The position numbers and the translations under genes were made by a program. Source: Glossina fuscipes (taxonomy: Eukaryota > Arthropoda > Insecta > Diptera > Glossinidae). Taken from it: a stretch of 64,000 bases of DNA. The stretch lies in contig NW_023998417.1 of NCBI RefSeq assembly GCF_014805625.2, forward strand, positions 3,136,194 to 3,200,193. Reading direction: 5' to 3'. How positions within the stretch are numbered: the stretch's first letter is position 1; each line of letters starts with the position of its first letter. The notes under the pieces were generated by a model that was given only the letters and a program-made list of their open reading frames with translations, was not told where the DNA came from and did not search any database. Positions 22,000-34,933 of this stretch are shown one piece after another.

Positions 22000-24900
22000 C
22001 ATTTTCAGTCAATTTGAACCGTTGAACTTAAACCCGACAATTGGGATATGGTAGAGCAGCATCACCATAAGTCTCTAAACGTGTTTGATGACCTTCAGCA
22101 GGATATTTTTTTAAATAAATAGCAAAAGTAATGAAGTAGGCAGAAAAAGAATGTTGAGCGCTCCATGATGATAATATTAAATGGAAAACTGTTATTTTAA
22201 GCAGAGGAAGGTTAAAACCATCGAATTCAACCGTTATGTATACTGATATTTCCCATTTCTTTGTCATTTTTATCTGCAAAAGTCGCTGATCAAAATTTTT
22301 GCAAAAGCTAAATATAACTGCGTACATACATATTTGTTTTTTTTTTTTTTTGCTAGGGTTTGAGAATTCGTTGGGCTCTGAAGAGGCGCATATCTTACTG
22401 CGTACAATACGCAAATGAATCTGTCATTTATTTTATCGTCTAACAGCAAACAAAGACACAGCAGCAAAAAAGAAGAAATCATTTTTTTCGCACATCGTGT
22501 ACTTTGGTTTATATACATGCGTACATGCGTACAGACAATCATTAGTATATTGTTGAAAAGTTAAATGGCTTTTAGGTTTTTATTGATACATAAAAGCGTT
22601 AAAATCGATGTGCTTGATATCTTTGAAGGAAATCATATTTCAATCTGCCGTCAGAGCGAGTAACTAGATTTTTAATTGGATTTAAAGACAGATGTCAGTT
22701 CGTTATTGACCACAAGTTACCACAAGTTAAACTTTTTAGGATTGAGACGGAATATGTCAACTGTGTATTAAAAATATGCTGAAAAATGAAAGTTTGTTTT
22801 ATACAGCAATGTCAGAGGGAAGGGATTATTCATTGCGAGTTGGCTCAACTGCTGACATTCCAAAGTAAAAAAGACAAGAAAATAAAAGAGGATTGGAAAA
22901 CGTAGGCCCGTCCGCGATTTGTGCAATACTCATCTATTATGTGTACGATGCCATGATTGGTCTCTCTAGTATGACCCTGTACCAGCGATTATTATTGTAA
23001 CCCCTGTGTAGGGTCATCATTTATCCAGCCAGATTGAATTATGAAAACTTATACTTGTTTTTTTTTTATTTATTTATTTGTTTTTTATTAAGGAAATTAT
23101 CCAAAATATATACAGGTACGCGTGAATTGAAAAACAAATTCGTAGCTTTGGAAGGCAAGCTTTTCGATGAAACCAAAGCTCTAGCTTATGGATTTCTTCA
23201 CTTGAAAATTAAATTTTATTTATACGTACAGCTGAGTAACTCGTTTAACTTCTCTTTATATTTCTTTGAAGAAGTGTAAAATCTCAGCTAAGAATTTCTT
23301 TTCACCTATGTCTTTCCACCATGTCTTTCTCCTTAAATAGTCTGGAGTAATATTCAATGCGCTTGAATGGCTTCCAGTCCATCCTTTATGCGATGCTTAG
23401 AACTATATACTTGAAACTCAACTGCAAGTCGATTATGGCATTTTCTACTTAGAATTTTTTTTTTTTTAATGCTTCATTTTTTCCGATTCTATAGTCGATT
23501 CTTAAAAAATGCATAAATATTTGCTGAAAATTTAACCCAGTCGGTCTTTCATAAATAAATTCGAGATAATTACTCATAAGTTTGTCATGCATAGCGTTTT
23601 ATGCGACTTATGCGTTTTGTATGTTTTTGTTTTGCTTAAAAACAAAAGAAAATAAAAATAATTAAATCTTTCACTTAATAATAGTTTAATAATTTATCGC
23701 TTTAATGCAAATAAATTTTTTTTTATATACAAGCAGTCGATAAGATTTAAAATGTTTGAAGGAAGGCTCTGCTTCTTAACCGCTTATCAGGTCGTATTTC
23801 GTTTTTTTTTTTTTTTTTTTATGCTTTCAATAGGTGTAATATAAAAAAACTCATACGCTCAGTGTCATATGCCAGAACTATTCAATATTTATTACTTTCA
23901 CAATTATTAAAACATATTATCTCACCTGTGGTTTTCCTTGGGAAACCGATTTTAACGCATACACACTCAAACTTACTAATAATTCATTTATTTTCTTTAC
24001 AGGGTTGTTTTTTACACCCACCCAAACGAAAGTACAAAGAGTGAAAAGAGAATTGGAAACGAAGAAGACAAAAAAAAAAAAAAAACAGTTCTTATTTTAC
24101 TGACACAAACACATAAATGCCGTGAACACACAATAAATCATTTTCAACAGCAGGCAAGAAGAAAAAACTGAGAGGGCATCCGTACGATGCTTTTACAGCA
24201 TATGTTACTTAAGAGTACTCTAAACGAAGAGGAATTGCTAAGAAGGAAAAAAAAATTCATAAAATTTTAAATAAAGAAAAGTAAGGATAACATTGTTTTT
24301 TTTTTTCATTTTGTTTTTGTTTTTGTTTTCTTAATGAATAGCGAGCGAGGTGTCATCAAACCAAAAACACACGAAGGAATTAAGTGAGAATTTATTCTTC
24401 AAATGTACTTTAATTTAATAATATGAAAATTATTACTGTAACACCTTGAATATCTTTGTAAGATTGTCAGGAAGGAGTCGACCTGGTAGTAAACTTTTTT
24501 CAGTTTAAAAAATATACAACAACTTATCTGTCAAGCATTATACAAAGCTTATCATGTTCACTGTTTGCAAAGGCAGTTTACTTTATTAGCGACTTTCCAC
24601 TCTAATGACGAAGTCGACCATTTGTCCTTTGAAAAGAACAATGTTAAATACAAACGAATAGATCCCCTATACAGATGCATGCAGACATTGCAAGCTGTTG
24701 ACCTGGTAAGTGAACTTGGCATTCCATACTTCAACACTGAATTAAACCTATTAGTAGAGAGAGACAGCATATACAATATTTTCCCCGCAAAACATTTTCA
24801 AGCGACAAATTCGTTCAGTTTTCTGAACAAGTGGAAATGAGAAGACGGAAAATTCATTTATTTTCATGATCAAACTAGAATCCTGGATATTCTTTTGCAA

Positions 24901-26194
24901 TCTCCTCTATGTCTCTTCATTACTCCGATTAGGAAACCCTAGCCCTTCGAAGGGAAATAATAAGTACGTAAGTGTTGTCAAATAATTTTCTTATACGAGT
25001 TCATTTTGATGATTTACTGTTCTACAATTTTCCAAGTAGTCAATAAACAATCTTCTTGTCTCTCAGTATTTTTTTAACATTTCCACATCTATCAAATTTC
25101 ATTCGCCCTTTTTTGAACACCAGCTTTATTATTGGTCTTTCCCTGTCGCGTAGTAGAACTCATACTTTCCGCATTCAAGGCACGGAGGAAAATGCCTTTC
25201 TTTGCTCGAAATGCTAATGATTTTCTCAACTAAAATTATTTCTCAAAATCGAACAAATTTTCCACACAATGTGACTATTTAAAGCATAAGCTGAATATCT
25301 GTTCCCTGCCAGGCAAGTTAAGCAAAGAAAAGAAAGGAAAAGAAAAGTAAGGTTTAGGTTCTCAGCGCAAAATTGTTTGTTTCAATTATTATTCCATGTT
25401 TTAGTGATTTTCAAGATTTCATAGTTAAGTTTGCTAATCTGGTCACCTTAATTATAATAAAACGATTCGTAAGGCAAGGTGGCTTAATAGCATTTAAGGC
25501 CGTTTGTCATAATCTGAACATATAAGTGTGAGTATTTACTTAAATGGGCATATGCCATCGGCATTATTATGCATCACTATAATATATGGCTCTAATTGTA
25601 ATGCTTTCACTTGTCCCCTCGACATATACATATATATATATATATATATGCCACAAACAAAAGCAATATTTGTTCGCCAGTTTGACCCTAGGTTTTGTTT
25701 TGTTCAATAGAATGCCAAATTTCTCCACATTCATTTCATCTTTAAATTAACCTCCGGATAATCGAGAAACTCTTTTGTTAACGTTGCATTGCTGCGTTTG
25801 GCAATATTATAAACACATGTGACCATTATGATCAGGAATACATATAGATAAACAATTTAACATTCAGTAATGTTTTTGGCCTTGGGGTTAATATTAAAAG
25901 AAAAAAATTGGAAATTTTCAAGTCGCTGTAAGACTCGGCGAAATGGTTCGACAGCTTTACGCCAAATTGCTAAAATCACTTTTGTGTCCGCCTCAACGCA
26001 ATATCAATTCTTTTTCTTCTATTATTATTTTCTTTTTTAATATGACCAACCATATGGATGATGTCCTCGGTCAGAAAGAAATGAGAAAAGAGAAAGAGCG
26101 GCTTTGGCGGTAAAGAAATGGGGTATTATCTCTTTACTGGCTAAGCATTGACTACAAATATATTGTAATGAAATTCACTTTTATAAGATACAGT
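22000..26194. other. long AT-rich stretch, no confident gene
   Basis: Poly-T and poly-A runs (22338, 23050, 23803, 24070, 24297) and an AT tract (25629-25650). A segment at 24565-24840 is open on both strands and slightly less AT-rich, but shows no ATG start for the full frame and no domain. Frames at 22028-22542 include A-run translations. Confidence 0.5.
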
Positions 26195-26695
26195 TCCGTA
26201 TCACTGGATCGTGGATATTTTATTCAAGAGAAATGCACTTCAAAGTTCTTTTATTTACAATTATATTTCTTTAAATGAAGTGTGTGTGTGTATTTACAAA
26301 TTATTTTTGGCAATACTTTCGATTGCTTAGCTCACATATTCTTTTTCTACTCTTCTATCTTGATCTTTTCGTTCCATATATCACAGATGAAGCAGAGATC
26401 AACAGAACACTCATATAATGACCAGAGCACTTTCTACTCCTTTGCGAAGTAAAGGAACCCCCAGCCTACTCTTCTGTCTTTCACAAATATTTTATTTATG
26501 GACATTTTTACCATCATATTACTAGTAGTACCTAATTTTATGACTTGATTTTTAATTCGTTAAACTGCTTTTTTTTTTTGGTAACCGTTTTCATCAGCCT
26601 GCAGCTGCATGACGCCACGCGAATTTACATTTGAATTCTTCTCGCTTTAGGGAATTTATTATTTTAGAAAATGACTTAGCTGGAATCAACTAGAT
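26195..26695 (+). repeat. diverged dispersed repeat, copy 1 (possible solo LTR)
   Basis: Shares ordered blocks with 60836-61240: CGTATCACTGGATCGTGGATAT at the left; a middle block of TTTTAT, ATATNACTA, TACCTAA and TTTTTAATTCGTT; CGTTTTCATCAGCCTGCAGCTGCATGACGC (about 26587-26616); and AGGGAATTTATTATTT at the right. No coding frame. The length and the unlike ends would fit a solo LTR, but I found no target duplication. Confidence 0.6.
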
Positions 26696-28616
26696 TTTGG
26701 ATTTCCGTAACAATACAATAAACTCTGCCGCGAACACTGGCTTGATAGTTGCAATTTTTACCCTTTCGCTTACTCGCGCAGCAGTTGGTCAATCAAGATT
26801 ACTCTTTGACCTGACTTTAGGTCATTATATCACATATAGACTATTAGTTATTTGTCAGCTAATTAAGCCCAATTTTATACTGAACTTTCGGAAACGTGCC
26901 CTTATTGGGCGTTCCAATCACGAATTTTACTTTTTTCTTTCAACTTTATTTTTTGGGCTAGTGTGAACGTTCCGCCAAACGGGCAGACATATCGGCTTAG
27001 ATCAATTCAGAGTCTTAACTCAATCAAAAGATTTGTGTATTCTTTACAAAATTTACAACACCATCACCCGTCGACGTCTCTCGAATGAGAGATGGAAAAA
27101 AAACATGCTCAAGCATAAATGAAATTTATTTAAATTCAACATTCATCGACCTAGTAGCACTGCTATCATAAACGAGCACCTGTTTTCAATGGCTTTTTCT
27201 CGCCATCTATACCCAAGCTAACCATTATTTTTCTTCCACTCATCCATTGTAGCCATGGTAAGAACAAACAAAACTATTGCAAAACTCTACGACCCGCAGG
27301 ATGAACGAAGGCATGACACATGATAAATACGTAGAACGCATTGGGACTGATGTCATACCCTATATAGTTGCAGGAGGGTTTATAAATTGTTTGTTGTTTT
27401 GTTTTTGGTTATTGTGTTCGTGTTGCTGTCATTTGTCTGGGCAGATGCTATTTCCTTCTCCACTTCCTTTATGAATTGTGTTGATGTTACTGTACTGGTG
27501 CAGTTTTCGTCGTTGTTATTGTCGATTTTGAAGTTGGATTATAGTTAATATTTTCTGACACGGTTGTAACACTTTCATGCCACGTTCGTCGGTTATGTTA
27601 ACGGAAACAATGACTTTCACGTAAGTAGTTACGCCATAACAAGTAATATTATAGTTGTTCCTGGTATCGTTGTCGATGTGACCTTTCTTGTTGGTGTTAT
27701 TGTTGTGGTTCGCAAAAAATTGCTATCATGGTTTTTTAATGCTATCATTTATTTTATTTTATATATATATATGTATGAAAATATATATGAAAATGACTAA
27801 AGCTAAAAGAATTTCTTTTCCCTTTGGCTTTCAATATTATTTAACTCTTTAATATCTGAAATATTTTCGCTTATTTACTTACTGAAATTAGTCACTCTTT
27901 TTGCTGGCAATAAATAAATGAATAAATTCACCTTTTTTTCACAACCGGAAATTTGCAAAAAAGTTCCTTTCGATCATATGCACACACACACACACACACG
28001 TGTACAGAAAAAGAGTGAAAATTTTCATTCGCATTTATTGTTTAATATTCGGATTTTTCATTCCTTTTTGATTATGTGCATGTATGTATGCATACTAGTG
28101 GTGTCTTGGTCGAGTTTTATGTTGAGCTCTTTATACAACTTCTTCTTCTATATAGCAATTTGCGCACGGAAATACATTTACACATTATATATATAAAAAA
28201 TATATATAATTTCGATCGTTTTCTTAAGAGCAGATGTGTAAGACACAATGATCGTGTTTTGCAACATCCTCCTAAGGTTTAAGTGAAATATACATCAATC
28301 CTTATAGGTATTTTGAATAGTGTGATATTAACTACAAGAAGGATTCACTCGTTGGATGAGCCTATGTAAAGCCTATAACAATGATGCATATTAATCTTGT
28401 GAAAAGTGGTAAGATACAGATGAAAGGTGCTTAAGATGCGTCCAAAGTAAATACAATCTTCTCTTTATAGTTTTCATTTATTTACCGTTGCTATTATTAT
28501 TGATTATCGTACGCATATCCACTTAGCTTATGCCGACTCTTGCACACTCCATTATCATCTATTTTAATAAATTATATACACAATTAATGATACTGCAGAT
28601 GTTAATATTAAAAAGG
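26696..28616. other. intergenic stretch
   Basis: Contains one mini-me core (listed separately), a degenerate GTT-rich segment at about 27390-27720, a CA tract at about 27980-27999, and AT tracts near 27760 and 28190. No gene supported. Confidence 0.55.
26965..27025 (+). mobile_element. isolated mini-me-like core
   Basis: CGGGCAGACATATCGGCTTAGATCAATTCAGAG followed by CTCAATC matches the core order at 19225 (GACAGACAGGCTTAGATCGATTC). The flanks are too decayed to define ends. Confidence 0.5.
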
Positions 28617-29400
28617 AACAAGTAAGAAAATTATATTCGGTCATCACCGAGTCTTTTATACCCATCCTAATCCGAAAAAAAAAAATTAAATAGTAAAAGA
28701 ACTAAATTTTCATGCTCTCTGATATCGAGAAGGCGTAGGTGATTTTTTTTCTTTACAAAAGTTTTCGTCGCATAGGCGTGTGGGCGTTGTAGGCGCATCC
28801 TTGGAAAAGTTTAAGGCACTTCCAAATTCTAGGCAAAATCTCTATTTTTGTCTAATTAGAGAACGTTCACCTCAGAGACTAAACCATTGCGCAGACAGAC
28901 AGATCGACAGGCGAACAGACGATCACGTTTAGCTGTATTCCAAATTTGAATTTGACGAAAAATTTGTATACTTTATGGGGGTTTTGAAGCTTAGTTCTAG
29001 GCTTTATAAAGGTATTGAAAAAAAAAAATGAAATTATGATACACTATAATATTGGGTAGGCGTGTTCAGGCGTCCATAGAGTATGCGTTCAAACGTTTGC
29101 ACATTTATCTGCCACCGTTCATGAGTAATGAGCAAGAAACCAATTTTTGATTCCTTTTAAAAAACAAAGGCATTGTCAATTTATGTGGTGCTGTGGACGT
29201 GTCGTTCGGCCGATTTGACCGATTTTCAATACCATCCTTCGTGCAAAGACTTCCAATGTTTCAACCAAATTTGAAGTCGATAACCTCAGTTTTTGGTTTA
29301 TTTACACCCGACATTACAACGACGGACAGACGGACATGCTTAAATCGTTTCAGAATTTAATGCTGGTCAAGAATATATATAGTTTCTGTGTATATCTCTG
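28617..29400 (+). mobile_element. mini-me-like element, subfamily B, best preserved copy
   Basis: Starts AACAAGTAAGAAAATTATAT, then the hairpin TCGGTCATCACCGA and TCTTTTATACCC. It contains two GTCY-type segments: one at about 28890-28930 (GACAGACAGATCGACAGG), followed by a TATACTTTATGGGG motif, and one at about 29322-29385 (GACGGACAGACGGACATGC, then TTAAATCGTTTCAG and GGTCAAGAATATATATAG). The second shows the complete core, including the TA-rich tract. Two cores in one element suggest a composite or two nested copies. Confidence 0.75.
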
Positions 29401-32337
29401 ATGTTTCCCTGTGGGGCGTTGCAATCCTTTTGATAAAATTAATGAAATCCTCATCGTCAGGTCGTGGTGGGTAAAAAAGTACGTCCGTTTTATAAATGTA
29501 CACTCGCCTTACCTTCTGCGAAATTGTAAAATATGGCAATTATTTCATTCCGCTTATGCGAGTAAGAAATATGCATAAAAAAAATTGATTACTTTAAGAT
29601 TCAGCGCCGATTTCGCTTTATCTGTTTTTCCGTTCGCCTGTCTGCCTACACTTCCTTTCATTTATTCGTTCTTTTTTTTTTAACATTTTTGTTCGAAGTT
29701 CGAGTTCTTAATTTTGCAAACAACGATACAGAAAGTGTATAGGCAAAGTGAATACATTTGTTGGTGTTTCATTGCGATACGGTTTAGTCGTTTTCGTCCA
29801 TCTATTTTATAAAGTCTTTTCTCGCTAACTCGTTGTCTATCGTTTTGAATTTTTGTGCAAAATTGCTTTGAAATGCTTTAAAATTATTTGTAATTTTTTG
29901 CTGCCTTCAAGGCAATGAGCGAACAAATTTTTTCGCCTTCTAAAAATCTAACGACTGGAGTTTTTTTTGGGTAGTTTGCTACTTTCGTAGCTTAGGAAGT
30001 CCACTGTGCTAGAGAAGTGAACTTTGAACTTTCCGAGTGCTACCTAAACGTTTTCGCAGTATTCGCCAGTAGTATTTCGATGTTGATCTTCGAAAACCGC
30101 ATCATGGACAATCCAAGCAATCATATGCGGAGGGTTCGCCCCTTTTGAATATACTAGATGTTGACTATCAACATTGTTCAATGACAATATGATTTAATAG
30201 GGAAACCCACTTATTTGTTATCATTGCATATGAAGGAATATAGTTCGGTCCGAAAAAAATACGTGTTTTTAAATGGCTTGCAACAGATCTTTGTACGGTT
30301 TTTAATTTCACCTCAGGTGAACTGTAATTGACGAATCAATTTTAGGATTTTATGAGGTTAACGTGAACGAATGCAGTCATCAACAGTCAAAATCCTCCAT
30401 TATGAATTATAACTCTTTTGATATTTGTTACATTTTCATTACTTATGTGCAGCCGACTAGAATTTGCAACATTTTTGAAATCTTTTCGGACTTGCTAGAC
30501 ACTTTTATATCCTATGTATAGGAGAATATTATTCGTACGTAGACGAACGCCTTAATATTTAAGCCTTAAGTTATGCAAGTTAAGCTTTAAATTTCCATCA
30601 TCATAAAATTGGCCCTTTTCCTTATGCAATATAAACCAGCTGTCGATTTTCCTTATTTTCTTAACACATGCACAAGAAGAAAATGTTGAATATTGTTAAA
30701 AACCATTAAGATAATCAAACGATAAAATATGTTCAAGTGGTGCTTTTACCACAATGCTGAGTATACCAAAGCTCAAATGCCTGGTTTTCACTTACACTTA
30801 TATGCTTGAGTTTAGTTATAACATGTGATAAATCTCTTTTTCTCTCTCTCTCTCTCTGGTAGAGAGAACAAAAGAAGTGAACAGGACTCTTTCGTGTATA
30901 CATACATATATATGCTTATGTATATATGTATATATGTATATATATATATATATAAGCAATTAATGAAATGATTACGAGCGAGTGTATATGAAAGAAGCTG
31001 CTGCTTATCTTGAAATACTATTTTTATTGTCAAAGTTGAAACATAGCTGATAGCTGTGCGACTGTTGCCGACATTTCTATTGGTTTGAAATAAATGACGG
31101 TAGTAAGTATGTGGAAAAGGACATGTCTCCATATGTATTTATAGGCAAGGGTCAATTATCAGTTGGTTAAGTGATTCGATAGACTATTTGGGCTTAAAAG
31201 AACAAAAAAGGATCGATTAAATTTATATAAAGAAAGGGAAGGAAGTAAAATGTTATTGTGTTAAGTGTCTCTTCCTATTTACTGCATGAATTCGACTATT
31301 ATTTTTTCTTGTGGTTGTTGTTGTTGTTGCAATAGCACTAGCAGTTTTATAGACGAAACGGGGAAAACGAATAAGCATAAGCAATTTGCTTACATATGCA
31401 TGTTGCCTTTGCCATTTTCTATGAACTTAGTCCGATAATTTGAAGGAATTGCCATTTGATGCTTAAACCATACCATACAAGTTGGCTGAGAGCATTTCGG
31501 TGAAAGTAAAGACTAATTTAAATTGATTATAAACATTTAAACAAAGAAGGAATGAATGAGAAGCATTCACATTAAATAAATTATTTTCCCTGCAATAGGC
31601 ATTGAAAGTCCTTTATAATAGTTGGCTAAATGTAGGCCATGTATTCGTATGATCAAGCAATTGCTGCTTCTTTTTTTTTTAATTTTTATTTACATTCATT
31701 CAGTTCTTTTTTTTTTTTTGAGCTGAGCAAGGTTTTACATTTTCTTTAATGCATTCGATGTTAGCTTGTGCATAAATGATAATTTGCGTCCTTTATGTGG
31801 ACAGGGTAGGACTAATCATAAATCCTTTTGACTAAACCGATAAACTATACGGTTTGTATATTCGTATGTATATGTGTATTTGTATGTATATAACTGTAGA
31901 TGCTTTTATGCACAATCTTATACTCGCGATCCGATATGTGGGTATATTAACTTTCTCCGTTCATTTATAATACTTGGCAGTGTGTGCCATCAACGCCATA
32001 AATAAATTAAGTTTTTATCATCATAACAGACTGGTGAAATGTACGTACGTCAGCCTTTTTGGTCGAAAAAATTAAAGAAAGCTTAAATGCTGTTCATATT
32101 TTTACGAATATTGTATATATATATGTATATCCCAACGCCATCTATTAAACATCAAATTGGAAATCTATTAAAAAACATATCCTAGGGCAAGACAAGTCAT
32201 TTCCTAAAATGCTACCAATGAACCAAACGGCACGCCCATATTTGACGAAAAATTTTGCAATTGATAGATCGAACAAGTGGATACCAAAAACTTGCCTTAA
32301 ATCGAACACAATTTTCTTATTTACTATTATGCTTATC

Positions 32338-32369
<32 letters not shown>

Positions 32370-32825
32370 GATAATGTATATGTGGATGTTCTATATATAT
32401 AGTATAGGTATATATAATATATAATGCTTATACCGACAACTATGATATGCATATACTTGCTATTAGTAAGTGCTGCCCTTGGTAATCATCAGTTTGCTCC
32501 GCTGCACTTAGTTTGTACATATAACTGCGACTTTGTTTACATGTCTTTTAACCTTGTTCTCTCTCGCCTACTTAGGTTGGTTCTTGTAATATGCAAATTT
32601 CAACATAGCTCAGCATTGCTTTAAGGATATAGCTGCTACGAAAGTCTATACTTATATGGTTGTAATATTTACATATCTATATACATTTCATGTTTTAATA
32701 ATATAGATGCTTACACATAGACACAGTTGTGTTTCCAGATCGTTGATTGCAACACTGTGTGTATGGAAGCAAGAATAGCAAAGCTATATATGTACATATA
32801 TATGTATATATATAACTACAATATG
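29401..32825. other. AT-rich stretch with microsatellites
   Basis: A CT tract at 30838-30858, TA-rich repeats at 30895-30953, a GTT tract at about 31313-31328 and an AT tract at 32341-32370. The frame at 30812-31132 includes CT and TA repeat translations. Nothing coding is supported. Confidence 0.55.
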
Positions 32826-33652
32826 TTGACTAATAATTCCCGGGACTAGGTAAGCAAAACAACTTTTTTATTTGCAAATTTCGAACGTATTCATCAAGGT
32901 AGTCCGCTCCCTTCAACTATTTTTCTATTATTTCAAGGAGATTCACGATAATATCTGACTTGTCAAGATACTCAAAATGGGTTTTATTTGTTCCAATGAC
33001 TTCATTTCCTGATCCAAACTTTTTCCCTGGAGCATCCTTTTGAGTTAAGGTAATAGTTGGTAGCGGCTAAGTCTAGAGAACGCCGTGGTTAAGGTAGCAA
33101 TTTAAATCTTAGTTCTTGCAGCTTTGCCATTGTAGCCGTGGACTAATGGCAAAGTGCATTGTCATGGTTTTTGCCCCATTTTGGGCCCGTTTTTTTACAA
33201 TTTTCTTCCTCAAAACCAAAGGCGGTGCATAAAATTCATCATCTAGCGTTTTTCCTTTTTCAAGGTAACACGTTACTATATTTTTTCCACTCTTTAAAGG
33301 CAATATTTGGTTCGAAGACCAGAAGCTTTTGATACAAAATAGTGAGTACCAGCTACGTCTTGCAACTTCACACATTGGGAATAATTTTCATAGTGTCCAC
33401 TACTGTGAGCATTCTTAGTGTTCTCGCAACCTCGAAGAAAGCTTGCCATAACATATCTCAAGGTAGTGCTGAGTTCAAAGATCATTTCGAATATTTCCTT
33501 TATTTTGAAAATAACATAAGTACTGTCACCGCAAGATAATCGCAACGCGTAAATGACACAATCAATATAACATGAAATTTTGGCATGGCTAGCATTTACT
33601 TGGAATTAAATTAAATTTTATTGATTTGTGTCAGTCCCGGAAATTACTGACC
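32826..33652 (-). mobile_element. decayed mariner element with partial transposase and inverted ends
   Basis: Imperfect inverted ends: AATTCCCGGGACT at 32835-32847 faces AGTCCCGGAAATT at 33633-33645, 12 of 13 positions pairing. Between them on the minus strand is a broken mariner transposase. YLEKGKT-x5-FYA at about 33265-33225 matches the segment before the second catalytic Asp. In another phase, HDNALCH starts at 33166, then ATMAKLQEL and SLDLAATNYY. The second catalytic Asp is kept, the 34-residue spacing is kept, but the third Asp is Asn (AAC at 33056-33058). In-frame stops occur after HDNALCH and within the LLP-PRR segment. At about 830 bases end to end it is shorter than the usual 1.3 kb, so N-terminal coding sequence is largely lost. 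Flanking TA bases exist, but the exact target duplication is unclear. Confidence 0.75.
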
Positions 33653-34064
33653 GATTGTTTACATAGGTATGCAATGTTAACAACTAACTGCAGCATTACA
33701 CTATGTTTCACCAGTGCAGCTTTACTTAAGAACTATTGTCTGTCACCTCTGGAACATAAAGAGGATAATTATAGCATTACCGCTCATAAATCACTAGAGA
33801 AAAATCTAGATTCTTCCCTTTTATATCAAAGAGAAATATTGCATTAAATATTTTATTTAAATAGATGAACAAAATTCTCATAACATAAAGCTTAAGCTTA
33901 AGGAAGCCTTATAAGCAACCCAAGTACAGAAATAAAATTAATCTGAAAACTTTTTTTTTTTGCAACAACCAAATGTACAATAGTTAAGATAAAATATAAA
34001 AAAATTTATATCATATTTCACAGCGATGTAGATTGTAAAATGGCGGAATAGTATTGACTACGGC

Positions 34065-34095
<31 letters not shown>

Positions 34096-34852
34096 TAAAA
34101 AACAAAAAAACAAAAGAAAATTCTTTCCGTTAACAATTTGTTGTAGCGTTACATCAATATCCAGAATGAAACATTATAAAGTTAATCAATTAATTAGCGT
34201 ATAAAAAAGCCTTCAGCAATCACTGAAGTAGACGTATCCACCAAGAAGACACGTTACAGCTTTAAAAGGTATCTCGAGAGTTTTTGCCTTGGCGAAATAT
34301 CGCTTTCATATAGATATGTATGTTGAATACGCTGAGCATAAAAAGTCAACAAATGATGATAAATTAATGAAACCGTGCAATTTCTTTATGGTAGATCAGG
34401 TATCAGGAAAGTAAGTGAAAAACAGCAAGGCAAAAACAGTCACAATCACCGCGAAATTTTATTTTCCAAATAACAGAGTTTGACAATAATTTCAAATATT
34501 CATATACATAATTCATTGTGTGTGTGCTCAATTTTCTTAAAATAATTGAAACAGTGGTGATAATTATATAATAAATTCCAGTAATAAATGTTCGATGTCT
34601 GTAGCCTGCATTGCGGATCGTATTGATATCGAGTTTCGCTTCTTTTTTTTTTTCTTAAAAGATTGTTTCATTTGTACATTGTGTGTACGGCCGAAGAGAT
34701 GGGGAAAATGTGTAGCTAGTGAAGGACGACGATGCTATCAAAACATCTTTTTTTTTTATATTTCTCTTCAAATCTTTCAATCATTTCTCATCGATCAAAA
34801 AATTCGAACAATTTATGTGCACACTTAATATTGTAAAAGAGATACTTCAATA

Positions 34853-34895
<43 letters not shown>

Positions 34896-34933
34896 TTATA
34901 CTAAACTACTGGAAACGAAAAGTTTGACTGACT
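33653..34933. other. AT-rich stretch
   Basis: Contains a palindromic AAGCTTAAGCTT at about 33888-33899, A-runs near 34081 and an AT microsatellite at 34855-34890. The open frame at 33626-33847 lacks a recognisable domain and begins partly inside the mariner end. Confidence 0.55.

Noticed and set aside
24565..24840. 91-codon frame open on both strands
   Set aside because: The full frame starts at a non-ATG codon, both strands are open, and no domain is visible. It could be an old element scrap, but I cannot support that.
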